A stretch of 64,000 nt of DNA, from assembly GCF_042477335.2 (NCBI RefSeq), contig NC_091255.1, forward strand, positions 33,024,501 through 33,088,500, given 5' to 3'. Positions 12,101 to 41,580 of the stretch are shown here, piece after piece. The notes below the pieces were generated by a model. It did not search any database. It saw nothing but the letters and a program-made list of their open reading frames with translations, and was not told where the DNA came from. The position numbers and the translations under genes were made by a program. The stretch is from Ovis canadensis. Lineage: Eukaryota; Chordata; Mammalia; Artiodactyla; Bovidae. Positions within the stretch are counted from its first letter, which is position 1, and every line of letters starts with the position of its first letter.

Positions 12101-13978
12101 GGTATCCGTGTAAATGAAAATCCAAAGGCATTCATGAGAAATATCCACGGTGAGGTACAGTCACTCATCTCCCCGGCTCAGACTGGACAAATTCATTGTG
12201 CCAGGCCACCAGATGGGGCACAAGTCTTCACTGAAATGCAGAAAGTCCAGGTTCACCTCGACCTTCTGGGGAAAACACTACACTGTGCAATGAAACAGGA
12301 TGAGACTCGGCAGCCGGGGGACTCAAATCACAGCTCTAAGCTTCGCTGGTTACAAGACACTGTACAAGCCCCCTGGGTTCTCTGGACCTAGGTTTCTTCT
12401 GCGGCATCTGCCTACCTTTCTGACCTCTTTTACTGCTCTCCCACTTGTGCTACGGAACTTTCTGTTCCTCCAATAAAACAATCTTGTTCCCATCTCAGAG
12501 ACTCTGGGTTTACTAAGTTGCCCCTGCTGGGAACAAACTCTTCCAGATCTGCACATGGCTGGCTCCTTTCTGTCACTTAGGGTCCAGCTGAAATGTCACT
12601 ATCTCAGAGGACTTTCCTGGTGATCCCGTGGCATTCTGCTTCCTGCTCTCCACAGCTTCCCTCTGCACTCTTCCACCCCATTAACGTGTTTTATTCTCTC
12701 CACAGCATTCACCACTGTGGGAAATTATTGGTTAACTTGTGGCCCCCAACTGGAACATAAACTCCAGGACAGAGTCTGACCTTGATCTTGATCAAGTGGC
12801 TAGGACTGTGCCTGCCACAAAGTGTTAGGGATACAACAGCACACGTCCAACGGAATGAATGAAGGGATGACAACATCTACTTCTCAACTTCCTTGATATT
12901 TAAATGATAACATGTAAACCACTATGTTAACTGTTGTTGATAGAGTCATTATAATTTACAATCTGTAGTGCTCCTACATTTTTTAAAAACCTTCTTCCAT
13001 GATTTCAGTTTAAAATCAACACTTGCAGACATGTGGCAAAAAAGTGGACCAGGTCAGATGAGAAATTAAGTACCAATACACAAGAAGAGCCACGCAGGCC
13101 TGAGACCAGCCCTAGGAACATCAGGCCACCAAACCACAAGCAAAACACCTCTCCTCATCCTACTGTGACAGAAGAGAGGGACCAAGGACCACTGCTGGCT
13201 CGCTGATGTTCTGATTCCCCGAAGGGTGAGATGCTGGAGGCACGGTGTAGCAGTGGAGGCGCGCGGGGACGAGATGACCCTCAGGTCACAACAGAAACAC
13301 TGAGTTTCTGCAGCTGACCAGCCCAGCCCTCCCGAGGGAAACCGCGGGTGCTCTGGTTAACAAACACCAGCTAAACCGGAGCAGGATGCCCGCGCCCCGC
13401 TCCCCGACAGTTCCTCTGGGCCGCTCGAGGTTGTGTCCCCGCCCGGGGGGGCTCCCTCTTTATCTCAAACCGCACCCCCCAGACAAGCCCTAACCCTCCT
13501 CACTCGTCCTCTTGCACAGAGCGGCTCGGAGGGGCAGCGAAAGGGGTGTCCTCAGCTACCACCCCAATTTCTCCGACCCCTCCTCCTCAAGCCCCCTTAA
13601 CACCCATTTCCGGGCGCCCGGGCGTCCTTTCTCTCGCTCCTCCGACTCTGCTCCAGTCTGGCGCCCCCGCCCCCCGGGCGCTCGCCCCGGTGCCCCCCTC
13701 CCCAGACTTCCCCTCCGCCCCGGCCGCCTCCCCTTCCGGCTCGCTCGAGCGCGGGACACTCGCTCTGCGACCTCCTCCTCGCCCCCGCCCCCCGCCCGTA
13801 CCGGGATCAGTTCTTTCAGCGAGCGCCGAACCGGCACGACCTCTAGTTCGCCCTCCTCCACCTCCATGGGCTCCGGTTCGCCTCGGTCCAAACCCGCTTC
13901 AGGCGACGGGAGCCCCAAGGCCGGCCCCGCGGGGGCCTCCGCCTTCACCGACACTCGCAGGCCCCGTACGGCCGCCAT
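15..13978 (-). CDS. NCBP3: NCBP3, nuclear cap-binding protein subunit 3 (5' part of gene, exons 1-5)
   Basis: NCBP3 binds the m7G cap of mRNA, partners NCBP1 in an alternative cap-binding complex, associates with TREX/exon-junction factors and acts in the nucleus. Minus-strand coding exons are 13978-13802, 11851-11786, 9911-9806, 2345-2220 and 143-15. They join in frame for 604 nt (201 codons plus 1 nt). The start MAAVRGLRVSV matches the human N-terminus, and the ATG has G at -3 and +4. Exons 4-5 encode the RRM-like domain, including IYICGVDEMS and the cap-binding WLDD motif at residues 153-156. Human has WLDD at 155-158, so the N-terminal acidic region is two residues shorter here. Exon 5 ends in a Lys/Asp/Glu-rich stretch and stops at a GT donor, so the C-terminal two thirds lie left of the window. 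Intact reading frame; identity is very secure. Confidence 0.96.
786..1012 (-). repeat. Bov-tA SINE
   Basis: Reverse complement of the ruminant tRNA-derived SINE. It reads from 'gaccccatggactg' through the B-box complement to 'accagggaagccc'. Diverged from the usual consensus. Confidence 0.85.
1131..1461. repeat. hAT-type (MER) DNA transposon fossil
   Basis: Bounded by imperfect inverted ends, 'gttagcaaatccagccc' at left and 'ggtttgccaacccctg' at right. The middle holds the familiar '...aaagttttacagaa...gccatagac'-type sequence in diverged form, split by simple repeat and an A-run. A second copy of the family lies at 57292-57455. Confidence 0.5.
2220..2345 (-). CDS. NCBP3: NCBP3 exon 4 (RRM, WLDD motif)
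   Basis: 126 bp encoding IPKVRLETIYICGVDEM...PPAHIEWLDDTS, with a perfect GTAAGT donor. Carries the first half of the RRM and the WLDD cap-binding motif. Confidence 0.96.
2455..2570 (+). repeat. CHR-type SINE
   Basis: Cetartiodactyl tRNA-derived SINE. Reads 'gggacttccccagcagtcc', then a B-box-like segment, 'ccagggaactaagatcc' and an A-rich tail. Confidence 0.85.
3090..3690 (+). repeat. Probable L1 3' fragment
   Basis: AT-rich sequence with the L1 ORF2-end/3' UTR feature 'gctggtggaagtgtgaactg' followed by 'cactatcttaata...' style motifs. Diverged; limits approximate. Confidence 0.45.
4186..4365 (+). repeat. CHR-type SINE with A-tail
   Basis: 'ggcttctctggtgatccagg' start, B-box-like 'ctgatccctggtcaggg', then a long A-tail at 4348-4364. 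Confidence 0.85.
4934..5145 (+). repeat. Bov-tA SINE
   Basis: Nearly full length, from 'ggctctacggtggctcag' through 'ttcgatccctgggttggg' to 'gagtcagacatgactgag'. Confidence 0.9.
5848..5982 (-). repeat. CHR-type SINE
   Basis: Reverse copy, with a T-run at its left end and 'gacagggaagtccc' at its right end. Confidence 0.85.
7300..7515 (+). repeat. MIR
   Basis: Core 'gggaccttgggcaagtttct' followed by '...ccagtaaaacagaaatgat', typical of MIR. Confidence 0.75.
7668..7895 (-). repeat. MIR (reverse)
   Basis: Reverse-MIR wording 'tttactatgtgccaggcac', 'aacaaccctgtaag', 'gatgaagatactgaggttc' and 'aacttgcctaagatcacag'. Confidence 0.75.
8835..9068 (+). repeat. MIR
   Basis: 'ttctaatcctgactccactt...ctagttgtgtaaac...gtttccttctttgtaaact' and 'gttgttgtgagaaacgag' follow MIR order. 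Confidence 0.75.
9806..9911 (-). CDS. NCBP3: NCBP3 exon 3
   Basis: 106 bp encoding EAIEKKEQRAKRFHFRSE...DRDMMKK plus one base of the next codon. AG acceptor at 9913-9912, GT donor at 9805-9804. Basic segment just before the RRM. Confidence 0.95.
9912..11785. other. NCBP3 intron 2
   Basis: Holds a short MIR (about 11268-11335) and a CHR SINE (11360-11522). A 97-codon open frame at 9919-10212 shows no recognisable protein similarity. Confidence 0.8.
11360..11525 (+). repeat. CHR-type SINE
   Basis: 'gacatccacctgccaatgca', B-box-like 'ggttctactcctggccag' and a repeated 'gcaactaag' body. 5' end truncated. Confidence 0.8.
11786..11851 (-). CDS. NCBP3: NCBP3 exon 2
   Basis: 66 bp, phase 0, encoding DTSRRYENKAG...GIDVTSK. 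Flanked by AG (11853-11852) and a GTAAG donor. Matches human NCBP3 residue for residue as I remember it. Confidence 0.95.
11852..13801. other. NCBP3 intron 1
   Basis: Contains an L2 fragment at about 12560-12870 and the intronic part of the CpG island (from about 13380). Otherwise unassigned. Confidence 0.8.
12560..12870 (+). repeat. L2 3' fragment
   Basis: 'ggtccagctgaaatgtcac...agaggactttcctggtgatc' and the terminal 'ggaatgaatgaagg' follow L2 3'-end order. Confidence 0.6.
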
Positions 13979-14115
13979 CGCCTCCCGCCGGCCGCACCAC
14001 TGAGAGCCCGCCCGGCACACTGAGGGCTAGAGCGTCGCTGCTACTGGCCACGGAGCAGCCGCCGCTACCTAGAGCGTCACCTTCTGCGGCCAGAAAGCCT
14101 TCTTAGGCGCTGGCG
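13380..14115 (-). promoter_or_regulatory. NCBP3: NCBP3 CpG-island promoter
   Basis: A GC-rich, CpG-dense block covers exon 1, its 5' UTR and the start of intron 1, against a CpG-poor background. The transcription start is probably between about 14000 and 14110. Long open frames on both strands here come from base composition. A BovB fragment begins about 110 bp beyond the upstream edge. Confidence 0.8.
13802..13978 (-). CDS. NCBP3: NCBP3 exon 1 (coding part)
   Basis: 59 codons from the ATG at 13978 to ...SLKELIP, followed by a GT donor at 13801-13800. It encodes the acidic N-terminus (EPMEVEEGELE). It lies inside a CpG island with 5' UTR upstream. Confidence 0.95.
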
Positions 14116-14224
14116 TCCCCTGGTGGCAGGAGGGACGCGGGGCCGGTTGGAGCTGTGTCTGGTGAAGAAGAGGCGGGACCGACTGGAAAACCGGGGCAGG
14201 GCCTGATGGAGGGAACGGTGCCTG

Positions 14225-14858
14225 GGCAAATAGATGGGGGAAAATTGGAAACAGTGACAGGTTTTATTTTCTTGGGCTCCAAAATCACTGCGGATTGTGA
14301 CTGCAGCCACGAAATTAAAAGACGCTTGCTCCTTGGAAGAAAAGCTATGACAAACCTAAACAGGTATTAAAAAGCAGAGACATCACTTTGCCGACAAAGG
14401 TCCATCTAGTCAAAGTTACGGTTTTTCCATTAGTCATGCATGGATGTGAGAGTTGGACTATAAAGAAGGCTGAGCGCCAAAGAAGTGATGCTTTTGAACT
14501 GTGGTGCTGAAGAAGACTCTTGAGAGTCCCTTGGACTGCATGGAGATCAAACCAGTCAATCCCAAAGGAAATCAACCCTGAATATTCATTGGAAAGACTG
14601 ACGCTGAAGCTGAAACTTCAATACTTTGGCCACCTGATGCAAAGAGCCGACTCATTAGAAAAGACCATGATGCTGGGAAAGGTTGAAGGCAGTAGGAGAA
14701 GGGGATGACAGAGGATGAGATGGTTGGATGGCATCACCAACTCAGTGGACATAAGTTTGAGCAAGCTCCAGGAGACGGTGAAGGACAGGGAAGCCTGGCA
14801 TGCTGCAGTCCATGGGTTCACAAAGAATCAGACAGGACTGATCGACTGAACAACAAAA
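14225..14858 (+). pseudogene. BovB (RTE) LINE 3' fragment, broken reverse transcriptase C-terminus
   Basis: Translated in pieces, this gives the end of the BovB reverse-transcriptase [59 protein letters not shown] and the final [10 protein letters not shown]. Frameshifts and stops separate the pieces, so it is dead. BovB is an RTE-clade LINE that entered ruminant ancestors by horizontal transfer. The piece is 5'-truncated and sits just upstream of the NCBP3 CpG island. Confidence 0.88.
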
Positions 14859-15659
14859 ATGATTATGTAACCTCTCCCTACTCACCAGGGAAGGGGGGCA
14901 CAGTTCTTGAGGTACTTGCCTACTGTGTCCCCCCTTTGGCTGGAAAAGTAACAAAGCTACTCTATTCCTCTCAAGAAAAGAAAGAATAATTATGTAACAA
15001 GACAGAGGTGTTAGCTCCTGTTGCAATGGCAATCTTATTGCAATACAAGTAGATCAACGTCATGCACCTTAAACCTATATAATGGGATATGCCAATTTTA
15101 TCTTAATTTCTAAAATAATTTAAAAAAATTTAAACCATCTAGATGCTGAAAGGATTATGTACTGAGTCCAGTAAAAAAAAGAGAAGTGATTGCCAAGCAC
15201 TGGGGGAGATGGCGGGGAGGGGAGGTGGTGGTGGTGGGGTGGGGGATAAACAAGTATACAAGGAATTCTTAGGACAGTGAAACTCTTCTGTATGAAACTG
15301 TAATGGTGGATGCATGACATACATTTTTCAAAACTCACAGAATGTGCAAATCAAAAAGTGAACCCCACAGTAAACTGTGGACTTTAGTTAATAATAATGT
15401 ATCGATATTATCTCATCTGTTATAACAAGTGTACCACATTAAGGCAAGATTACTAGCAGGGGAAATTGGGTCAGGGCTGGGGTCAGAGGGTGTATGGGAC
15501 TCTGTACTTTCTACTCAATTTCTCTGTCAACCTCAAACTGTTTTAAAAACTAAAGTCTGTTTGTTAAAACAACAACAAAACCTCGACACCCAGATTACAT
15601 CCCAGACCAATTAAATCAGAATCTCTAGGGATGGATGATTTTTCAAAAGCTCCCTGGGA

Positions 15660-15836
15660 GGGACTTCCTGATGGTCCAGTGGTTAAGACTCTGCACTCCC
15701 AATACAGGGGGCCTGGGTTTGATCCCTGGTCAGGGAACTAGAGCTCGTATGTTGCAAGGAAGATGCCTTGTGCCATAAATGAGACCTGGCACAGCCAAGT
15801 AAATAAATAAAAATTTTAAATAATTAAAAGAAAAAA
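15660..15836 (+). repeat. CHR-type SINE
   Basis: Starts 'gggacttcctgatggtccag', contains 'ttgatccctggtcaggg', ends in an A/T-rich tail of aaat repeats. Confidence 0.9.
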
Positions 15837-16599
15837 AGCTACCTAGGAAATTCTAGCATGTAGCCACATTGATAACTGCTGTTTAGGCTGAACTGAGAAT
15901 GGGAGAGGGCAAACCACAGCTGGGAGCCCTCTCTCCCTTTTGGGGTGTAGTTTCTCAGGAAGGTAGGTGGAAGTTGGCAAGATTAGCTGAAAGAAGACCA
16001 GAGTGCCTGAGAATATGTGGATCCTCTCCTGGGAAAGCTCCTCACCTCAAGGCTGATCCCCTGGACCTGGCGGAGACTGAGGGTAGAGAAATTTAACCAA
16101 GTCCTTCCCATGTTTTGGTTCCTTATTGTTGTGAGATCATTCCTTCAGTGTGGACCTGTGCCTGGGCCAAGGGGGTGGGTCTTGAGACCAAAAGACCAGT
16201 GGGTCAACAGGCTGTCAGTGCAGAGTATCAGCCAAGAGCATGTGCTGTGACTAGGCCAAGCAGTGACCAGCCCTGCTGGGGACGGGGCAGAGTGAACCAG
16301 GCAGCAAGAGGGAAGACGGAGCCTGTGCAGAGGGTGTTTGAGCGAGAAGGCAAAAGGGGTTCTTTTTGAATGCCTGGGAGTATGAAGCAGCAGCCTTCAG
16401 AGAGCCAACAGAGTAGAAATTGGGTAATGGTTAAGGGGAGACCTGAGCTAGTTAGAAGGCTGAGGAGCGGGAGGTGATGACCAGCAAAGGCCAGAGATAT
16501 ACAGGCCAGAGAAGGAGCTTCCTAGGGATCAGGTGGAGAGAATGGGATTCCCGAAGTGGGAGATGGGTGGGAGGGAGGCCCTGTTCTTGTGATTCAGTT

Positions 16600-16840
16600 G
16601 AAAGATACTTTTTGAATGGTCTTCACCACGGCAGATCAGGGAGTGACACAGTCAGTGGACAAGGCTGCAATGCCTGAGCCCTGCTTCCAGTCTTGTAGGA
16701 GATGGACCAGACACCAGACCACATGCCAAGGGTGCCTCTGGGAGAGTGGACCAGGGAAAGCTTCCTGGAGGAGGTGACTTGGAGATGGTGGGGGTCTAGG
16801 CAGGGAAGGCAAGATGGGAAGGGCAAGGAAGTTGACCACA
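16600..16840 (-). repeat. Probable L2 (reverse)
   Basis: 'cagatcagggagtgacacag' and 'aagcttcctggaggaggtga' resemble reverse L2. Diverged. Confidence 0.45.
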
Positions 16841-18282
16841 AAGCTGGCACGGGCTAATGATAAACTGTCAGCTGCTCTGGAGAGTGAGAGGACTCAGACT
16901 TTTTTCCCTGGGTCATCCTAGCTGGAAAAATGGATGTGTCTGACACCCCAGGGGGCAGATCCAGGGGTGTGTGTGTGTGCAGGAAGGGACAGGGACAGGA
17001 AGTGGTCATTTAAGCCATGGACACCTAGACCATCAGGAGGCTGATGCAGTGCAGGGAGCGACCAGGGCTTTGTTCTACAGGTGGGACAGAGGACAGGCTC
17101 CTCCAAGCTCCTCCAGGTCTCCTTCTGGGCCCCAGTTGACTCCTAGGGCCCAGTACCACCCACCACATTGTTCCCTGGCCTCCCTCATGGAACCCCAGGG
17201 GCCCAGGAGGAAGCCCCATAGATGGGTCTGCTTGTTTGCCTGAGGGGCGGTTATGTGGATGTGCCAGTCTGTGTTTAGGGGAGTGATTCTAGAACCTGTA
17301 AACTGTTTATATCGGTCCCAGTATGTGTCTGGATGTTCCCTGGGAATACTGGGCCTCTCAGTGGCCCTGACCACCCAATCCTCTTCTCCTTCGGGCTGAG
17401 ACCATATAGGATAACAGAGGTTGGGGGAGGAGAGACCAGGCACAGTGCCTGTGGAATTCCGAGCCCAAAGACATTCTCTGCAAAAAATCAGGACCTTCCA
17501 GGGTAAAGCTCGGACTTGCCCCAAGCCTTCAGCTGGGCACCGTGGCCTGGACTCACCTCCACCCTGTGGTTAGGCCTGGAAGTGCAACCCCGATCTCTGA
17601 TTTTTCCTAGTTCTTGCTGGTGTGCAGGGCTCTTGGTTTTCCTGACAGCTGACATGGGAAGACCTGGGTGGGGGTAGGGGCAGGAGACCTGGGCTCTAGC
17701 CTGGCTCTTCCCTAACTCACGAGTGTGACTCTGAGCCTGTTTCCTGACCTTAGTATGCCACATAGAGTGGTTGTCCTCATGGCGAAATGACATCACGGTC
17801 CAATTTAAAGCTCCTGGAACTCATGACAAACTGGACTGTCAGACCCAGGCAGGAGATTTGGTGACCAGCGCTGGGGAGGAACCAGCCTGAGGATTTTTCC
17901 AACCGCAGAATAGGCCTTGGAGGGTGGGACCAACAGTGATGAGCAAAGGCAGGGATGGGGGATGGCCACATCCGGGAGAAGTGAGTCTAAGGGTGAGTCT
18001 GAGGAGCCATGGGGAGCAAGGAGTGGCTGGAGAGGGGGTGCGTGGGGCACGGGTCAGGAGAGCATACAGGGAGGCCTTCAGGGCTGATGGAAATGGCCTC
18101 AAACCCCAGGCTGAGCGCTGTAGGGAGCTCAGAAGGGTTCTGAGAGGGGTGGGTGTGGCTAGGTGGGTGCCCAAAGATCCCTGGGTGCTTGTAAGAGGAT
18201 GGACTGGAGCATTGATCACGGCCAGAGACCAGTGAGGAAGTGAGAGACGGTGGGTCCACAATTGAGGGACGGAGTAGATCAT

Positions 18283-18442
18283 TTTCTAAAAAAATATGCA
18301 TTGGCTGCCCCAGGTCTTAGCTGTGGCAATGTGAACTCTTAGTTGTGGCTTGTGGGATCTAGCTCCCTGAACAGGGATCGAACCCACACCCTCTGCATTA
18401 GGAGGGGCAGCCTTGACCACTGGACCACCAGGGAGGTACCCC
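18283..18442 (-). repeat. CHR-type SINE
   Basis: Reverse copy with 'cttgtgggatctagctccct', 'cagggatcgaacccacacc' and 'gaccaccagggaggtaccc'. Confidence 0.85.
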
Positions 18443-18514
18443 AGTGATGACTGTTCTCATCATGGCTATGGAGAGGCCTCCTCGAGAGGAGAGCTGCTGG
18501 GTCCAAAACGCTGG

Positions 18515-18704
18515 TGACAGTTGCTCAGTCATGTCCTACTCTTTCCGACCCCAGGGACTGTAGAGTCCATGCAATTCTCCAGGCCAGAATACTGGAGTGG
18601 GTAGCCTTTCCCTTCTCCAGGGGATCTTCCTAACCCAGGGATCGAACCCACGTCACCTGCATTGCAGATGGATTCTTTACCACCTGAGCTACAAAGGAAG
18701 CCAA
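18515..18704 (-). repeat. Bov-tA SINE
   Basis: Reverse copy, 'gttgctcagtcatgtcc' to 'gagctacaaaggaagcc', with an intact B-box complement 'gggatcgaacccacg'. Confidence 0.9.
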
Positions 18705-19210
18705 AAAGCTGGTACCAGGGCCCGAGGCTAAGGGGCACCAGGAGGACACTGGCCTGTGTCACAGGGACTCCTGTGAGAGCCCACCTGGGACTTGAGCCCC
18801 ATAAGGAGTAGCACTGGCTGCCCAGGAGCAGACTTTGGCCTCCCCGGGCCTCCATGAAACAGGCAGGATGTCCTTAGAGGCTGCCAACGGGCTCCCAAAC
18901 ACCCTGTTCTTTCCAAGCAGGAGCCACAGGACCCACCAAGGAGACTGAGCCACATCCTGAACTGTAGCCCCTCACTCTTCAAATCAATGCTTTTGGTGCA
19001 GCATTGGCGATATCGTAGTGGGAAGGAGCTGCCTTCCCAATCACCCCTCCCTCCAGCCCTCCAGCCTCCTCCACACTCAAGAGTTCCTCCCCCTGTTTTC
19101 CTACTCAGACCCCTGCAGAAAAGTTAGCAAAGCCAGCTGGTGAGAAAGAGCACATCCAGATGCAGAAAATGTACATACAAGTCTGTTTTTTTTTAACTCA
19201 AGAAAGGGCT

Positions 19211-19216
19211 TTTATT
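19211..19216 (-). terminator. CAMKK1: Candidate distal polyadenylation signal of CAMKK1
   Basis: AATAAA on the minus strand (context 'caataaaagccctttcttga'), about 1.97 kb after the stop codon. Confidence 0.45.
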
Positions 19217-19348
19217 GATTTTAACTCACTTCCTGGGAAGTTAATTTTTAAAACACTCTTATGGAGTTTATCCATCCCTTGTGCTACATTCAGAAACAAT
19301 GATGCCAACCAAAACCCTCGGCAATGGGGTGAATATGGGCCCACTAGG

Positions 19349-19503
19349 AAGAAGTTGGGTCAACCCCAATGAAGCTGGGCCTACCCCCAATGAAGCTAGA
19401 CCCACCCCAATGAAGCTGGGCCCACCTCCAATGAAGCTGGGCCCACCTCCAATGAAGCTGGGCCCACCCCAAAGAAGCTGGGCCCCAGTGAAGCTAAGCC
19501 CAC
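19349..19503. repeat. Minisatellite, 20-21 bp unit, about 7 copies
   Basis: Unit 'aatgaagctgggcccacctcc' or close variants begin at 19368, 19389, 19409, 19430, 19451 and 19471, with degenerate units on both sides. Lies in the CAMKK1 distal 3' UTR or just behind the gene. Confidence 0.92.
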
Positions 19504-19992
19504 TGTGAGCCTGCAAGGTGCTGGTGGGGTGCCCTTGAAACCCCTACCCTCCAGGTCCCAGCACACAGATGCTGAAGGAAAACATGCTGCTCTGTGAATG
19601 GTCTCTCATGAACTCCATAAAAGTGTTCTGAAGAACAGTACCAAATCATCGTTTAAGCCCTGGGTTGCAATGACTTAGTGCAAAGGAGCAGGGAGAGACA
19701 TGGACCCAGTGACAACGGGCCGCATTCTGCTCAGAGCCTTAAATAAACATAGAAAGTATATTACAGATGCATGTGCCAGTGCAAGACATGCTGTGTGCAG
19801 CAGATGGGCACACACGGGCGCGTGTGCGGAGAGCGACGCACACCCACAGGCACAGAGAACAAGCGGGAGGCACCGTTCCTCCAGCCCCGCCTTCTTTCCT
19901 CTCAACAGATCACTCCTGCCACACGAACCCAGTGCAGGTGACTGAAATCCCTTGTTTGGCTCATGTATTCAGGGCAGGCATCTGAGTCCTGC

Positions 19993-19998
19993 TTTATT
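19993..19998 (-). terminator. CAMKK1: Candidate proximal polyadenylation signal of CAMKK1
   Basis: AATAAA on the minus strand (context 'aaggaaaataaagcagg'), about 1.19 kb after the stop codon. Confidence 0.45.
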
Positions 19999-21180
19999 TT
20001 CCTTCAGGGGGTCAGTCTCTTGAGCATTTGGTCAGTCCAAGGCCGAGCCGCCAGCCAGGCACTGATCCCAGAGAGAAGTCAGCTCCAGCTCTGAGCAGGC
20101 GGGATGACGACTGCCGGGGTGAGGCAGTAACGAAAGGCCCACCTCTCCGTGGGCAACTGCCTGCGTGCACACCCCACCAGGGTTAGGTCTCTAGCGCAGC
20201 CTCCAACCTGGGCAGTTGGTCCTTTGGGCGCTGGAATGTGAGGGCAGCTTCTGGGGCCAGATGGGGAGGCCCTCGCAGGACTGATGATCTGATTTCTGTG
20301 ACTTTACCATCTGCAAGGCCACAGGCCTGTGAGCCCAGGGCCCTCGGTCAATGTCAGCCCTGGTGTCTTTCTGCAGCCGCAGCTCTAGGGAGCCACCGCG
20401 GGAGAGAGGGAGAGGCAGGGAAGAGTGACGCTCTTGGTTCAGGCCTCTCTGCTCAAAGCCTCAACTTGGCCCCTTCTGCGGAGAGGGCTGAAACACGGTC
20501 AGTCCAATCCACTTGGTGGCCAAGCAATGGTGGGCACGCTGGGGACCACCCACAGCTCATTAGGCGTTCCCAAGCAGGGCTGTGCACCTGGCTCCCCACC
20601 AGATGACAAACAAAAGATAACGAAAACCGAATCTGGATTCTCCAACATTGGCCCCAGCCCCAGCGAAGCCCAGGACTACCCACCAAGGACTCAGAGCCTC
20701 CACGCCAGTGTTCTCCGCAGACACGGGCTCCGACAGCGCCCCCCTGAGGTGGGCAGCGTGAGCCCCTCCTTGAGCGTGCGGCCGCTGAGCCACGCCCACC
20801 TGGCCTCTGCAGGCTTCCCGCTCGCCGCCTTGGTTTCCTGCCTCCTGCCCCTGGGCCTTGCCAACCGGCCGGGCTGGGTTTCTAAGGCACCACGGGCACC
20901 GAGCTTCCCCAAAGGATGAGTCCCGCCAGGGAGAGCCAGGACGAAGAGAAAGGCGTTGTGGGAGCCCTTACCCACCCCCTACACCCCAGGTGACACACAT
21001 TCCGATCCTGTCCCTGGACACGTGCGCGCGGAGGTCATGCAGACGGGGGAGGAGGGCCGGGAGAGGGGCCACAGTCCTCAGCCCCCTGCCGGCAGGGGCG
21101 GCTGTTGGCATGAGGGCGGTGGGCCTTTGGAGGCGCGGGATGAGCGTGCTGCCGGGCGGCCCTGGGCGCATGCGGGGGGC

Positions 21181-41030
<19,850 letters not shown>

Positions 41031-41258
41031 TGCCACAGTCAAGGGGGTCCTCAGTGCAGCCTTATGGGGAACCTAAGAAAAGAGGGCAGAGAAGGTTCCA
41101 GTCCTGGCCACCAAGCAAGGAGGTCAGATTCCCAGGCCCTATTCCCACCGAAGCCACAAATTGTGAGTCCCATCTCCATGCCTTTGCCCTGCTTGTTCCC
41201 TCTGCCTGGGTCGCCAGCATCCAAATGGAGGTCTCCCTCCTCACTAAAGGAATGCCAG

Positions 41259-41580
41259 GGGGCTTCCCTGATGGCTCAGTGGAAAAGAATCCACCTGCCA
41301 ATGCAGGAGACACGGGCTCGATTCCTGATTTGGGAGGATCCCACATACCATGGAGCAACTAAGCCCATGCACCATAACTACTGAAGTTGAGCCTGAGTTC
41401 CAGAACCCAGGAACAGCAACTATTGAGCCCACATGCCGCAACTACTGAAGCTCAGGGCCCTGGATCCCGTGCTCTACAAGAAAAGCCACCACAATGAGAA
41501 GCCTGCGCGCTGCCACTGGACAATAGCCGGCGCAGCAACAAAGACCCAGCACAGCCAAAAATACATACAGATTTTTTAAA
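41259..41580 (+). repeat. CHR-type SINE, long form
   Basis: 'ggcttccctgatggctcagt' head, 'ctcgattcctgatttgggag', long body, 'acagccaaaaatacatac' tail. Confidence 0.9.

Larger units (their letters stand above)
14859..19210. other. Intergenic region between NCBP3 and CAMKK1
   Basis: Contains a CHR SINE (15660), a probable L2 (about 16600-16840), a reverse CHR (18283) and a reverse Bov-tA (18515). About 15000-15650 is AT-rich, possibly L1-derived. About 15900-16600 and 16850-18280 are unassigned. No supported gene. Confidence 0.75.
19211..21180 (-). other. CAMKK1: CAMKK1 3' UTR (maximal extent)
   Basis: Region downstream of the CAMKK1 stop to the distal AATAAA. The first 500 bp are CpG-rich and the last 300 bp carry a minisatellite. 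If the proximal signal is used, the UTR ends near 19.98 kb. Confidence 0.6.

Noticed and set aside
13512-14106. 163- and 186-codon plus-strand open frames opposite NCBP3 exon 1
   Set aside because: Composition artefact of the CpG island. Low-complexity Pro/Ser/Arg translations; the minus strand carries the real exon.
19349-19503. Regular short repeats that might suggest a CRISPR array or a coding repeat
   Set aside because: Units abut without spacers and sit in a mammalian 3' flank, so this is a minisatellite. Its open frames on both strands are a result of the repetition.
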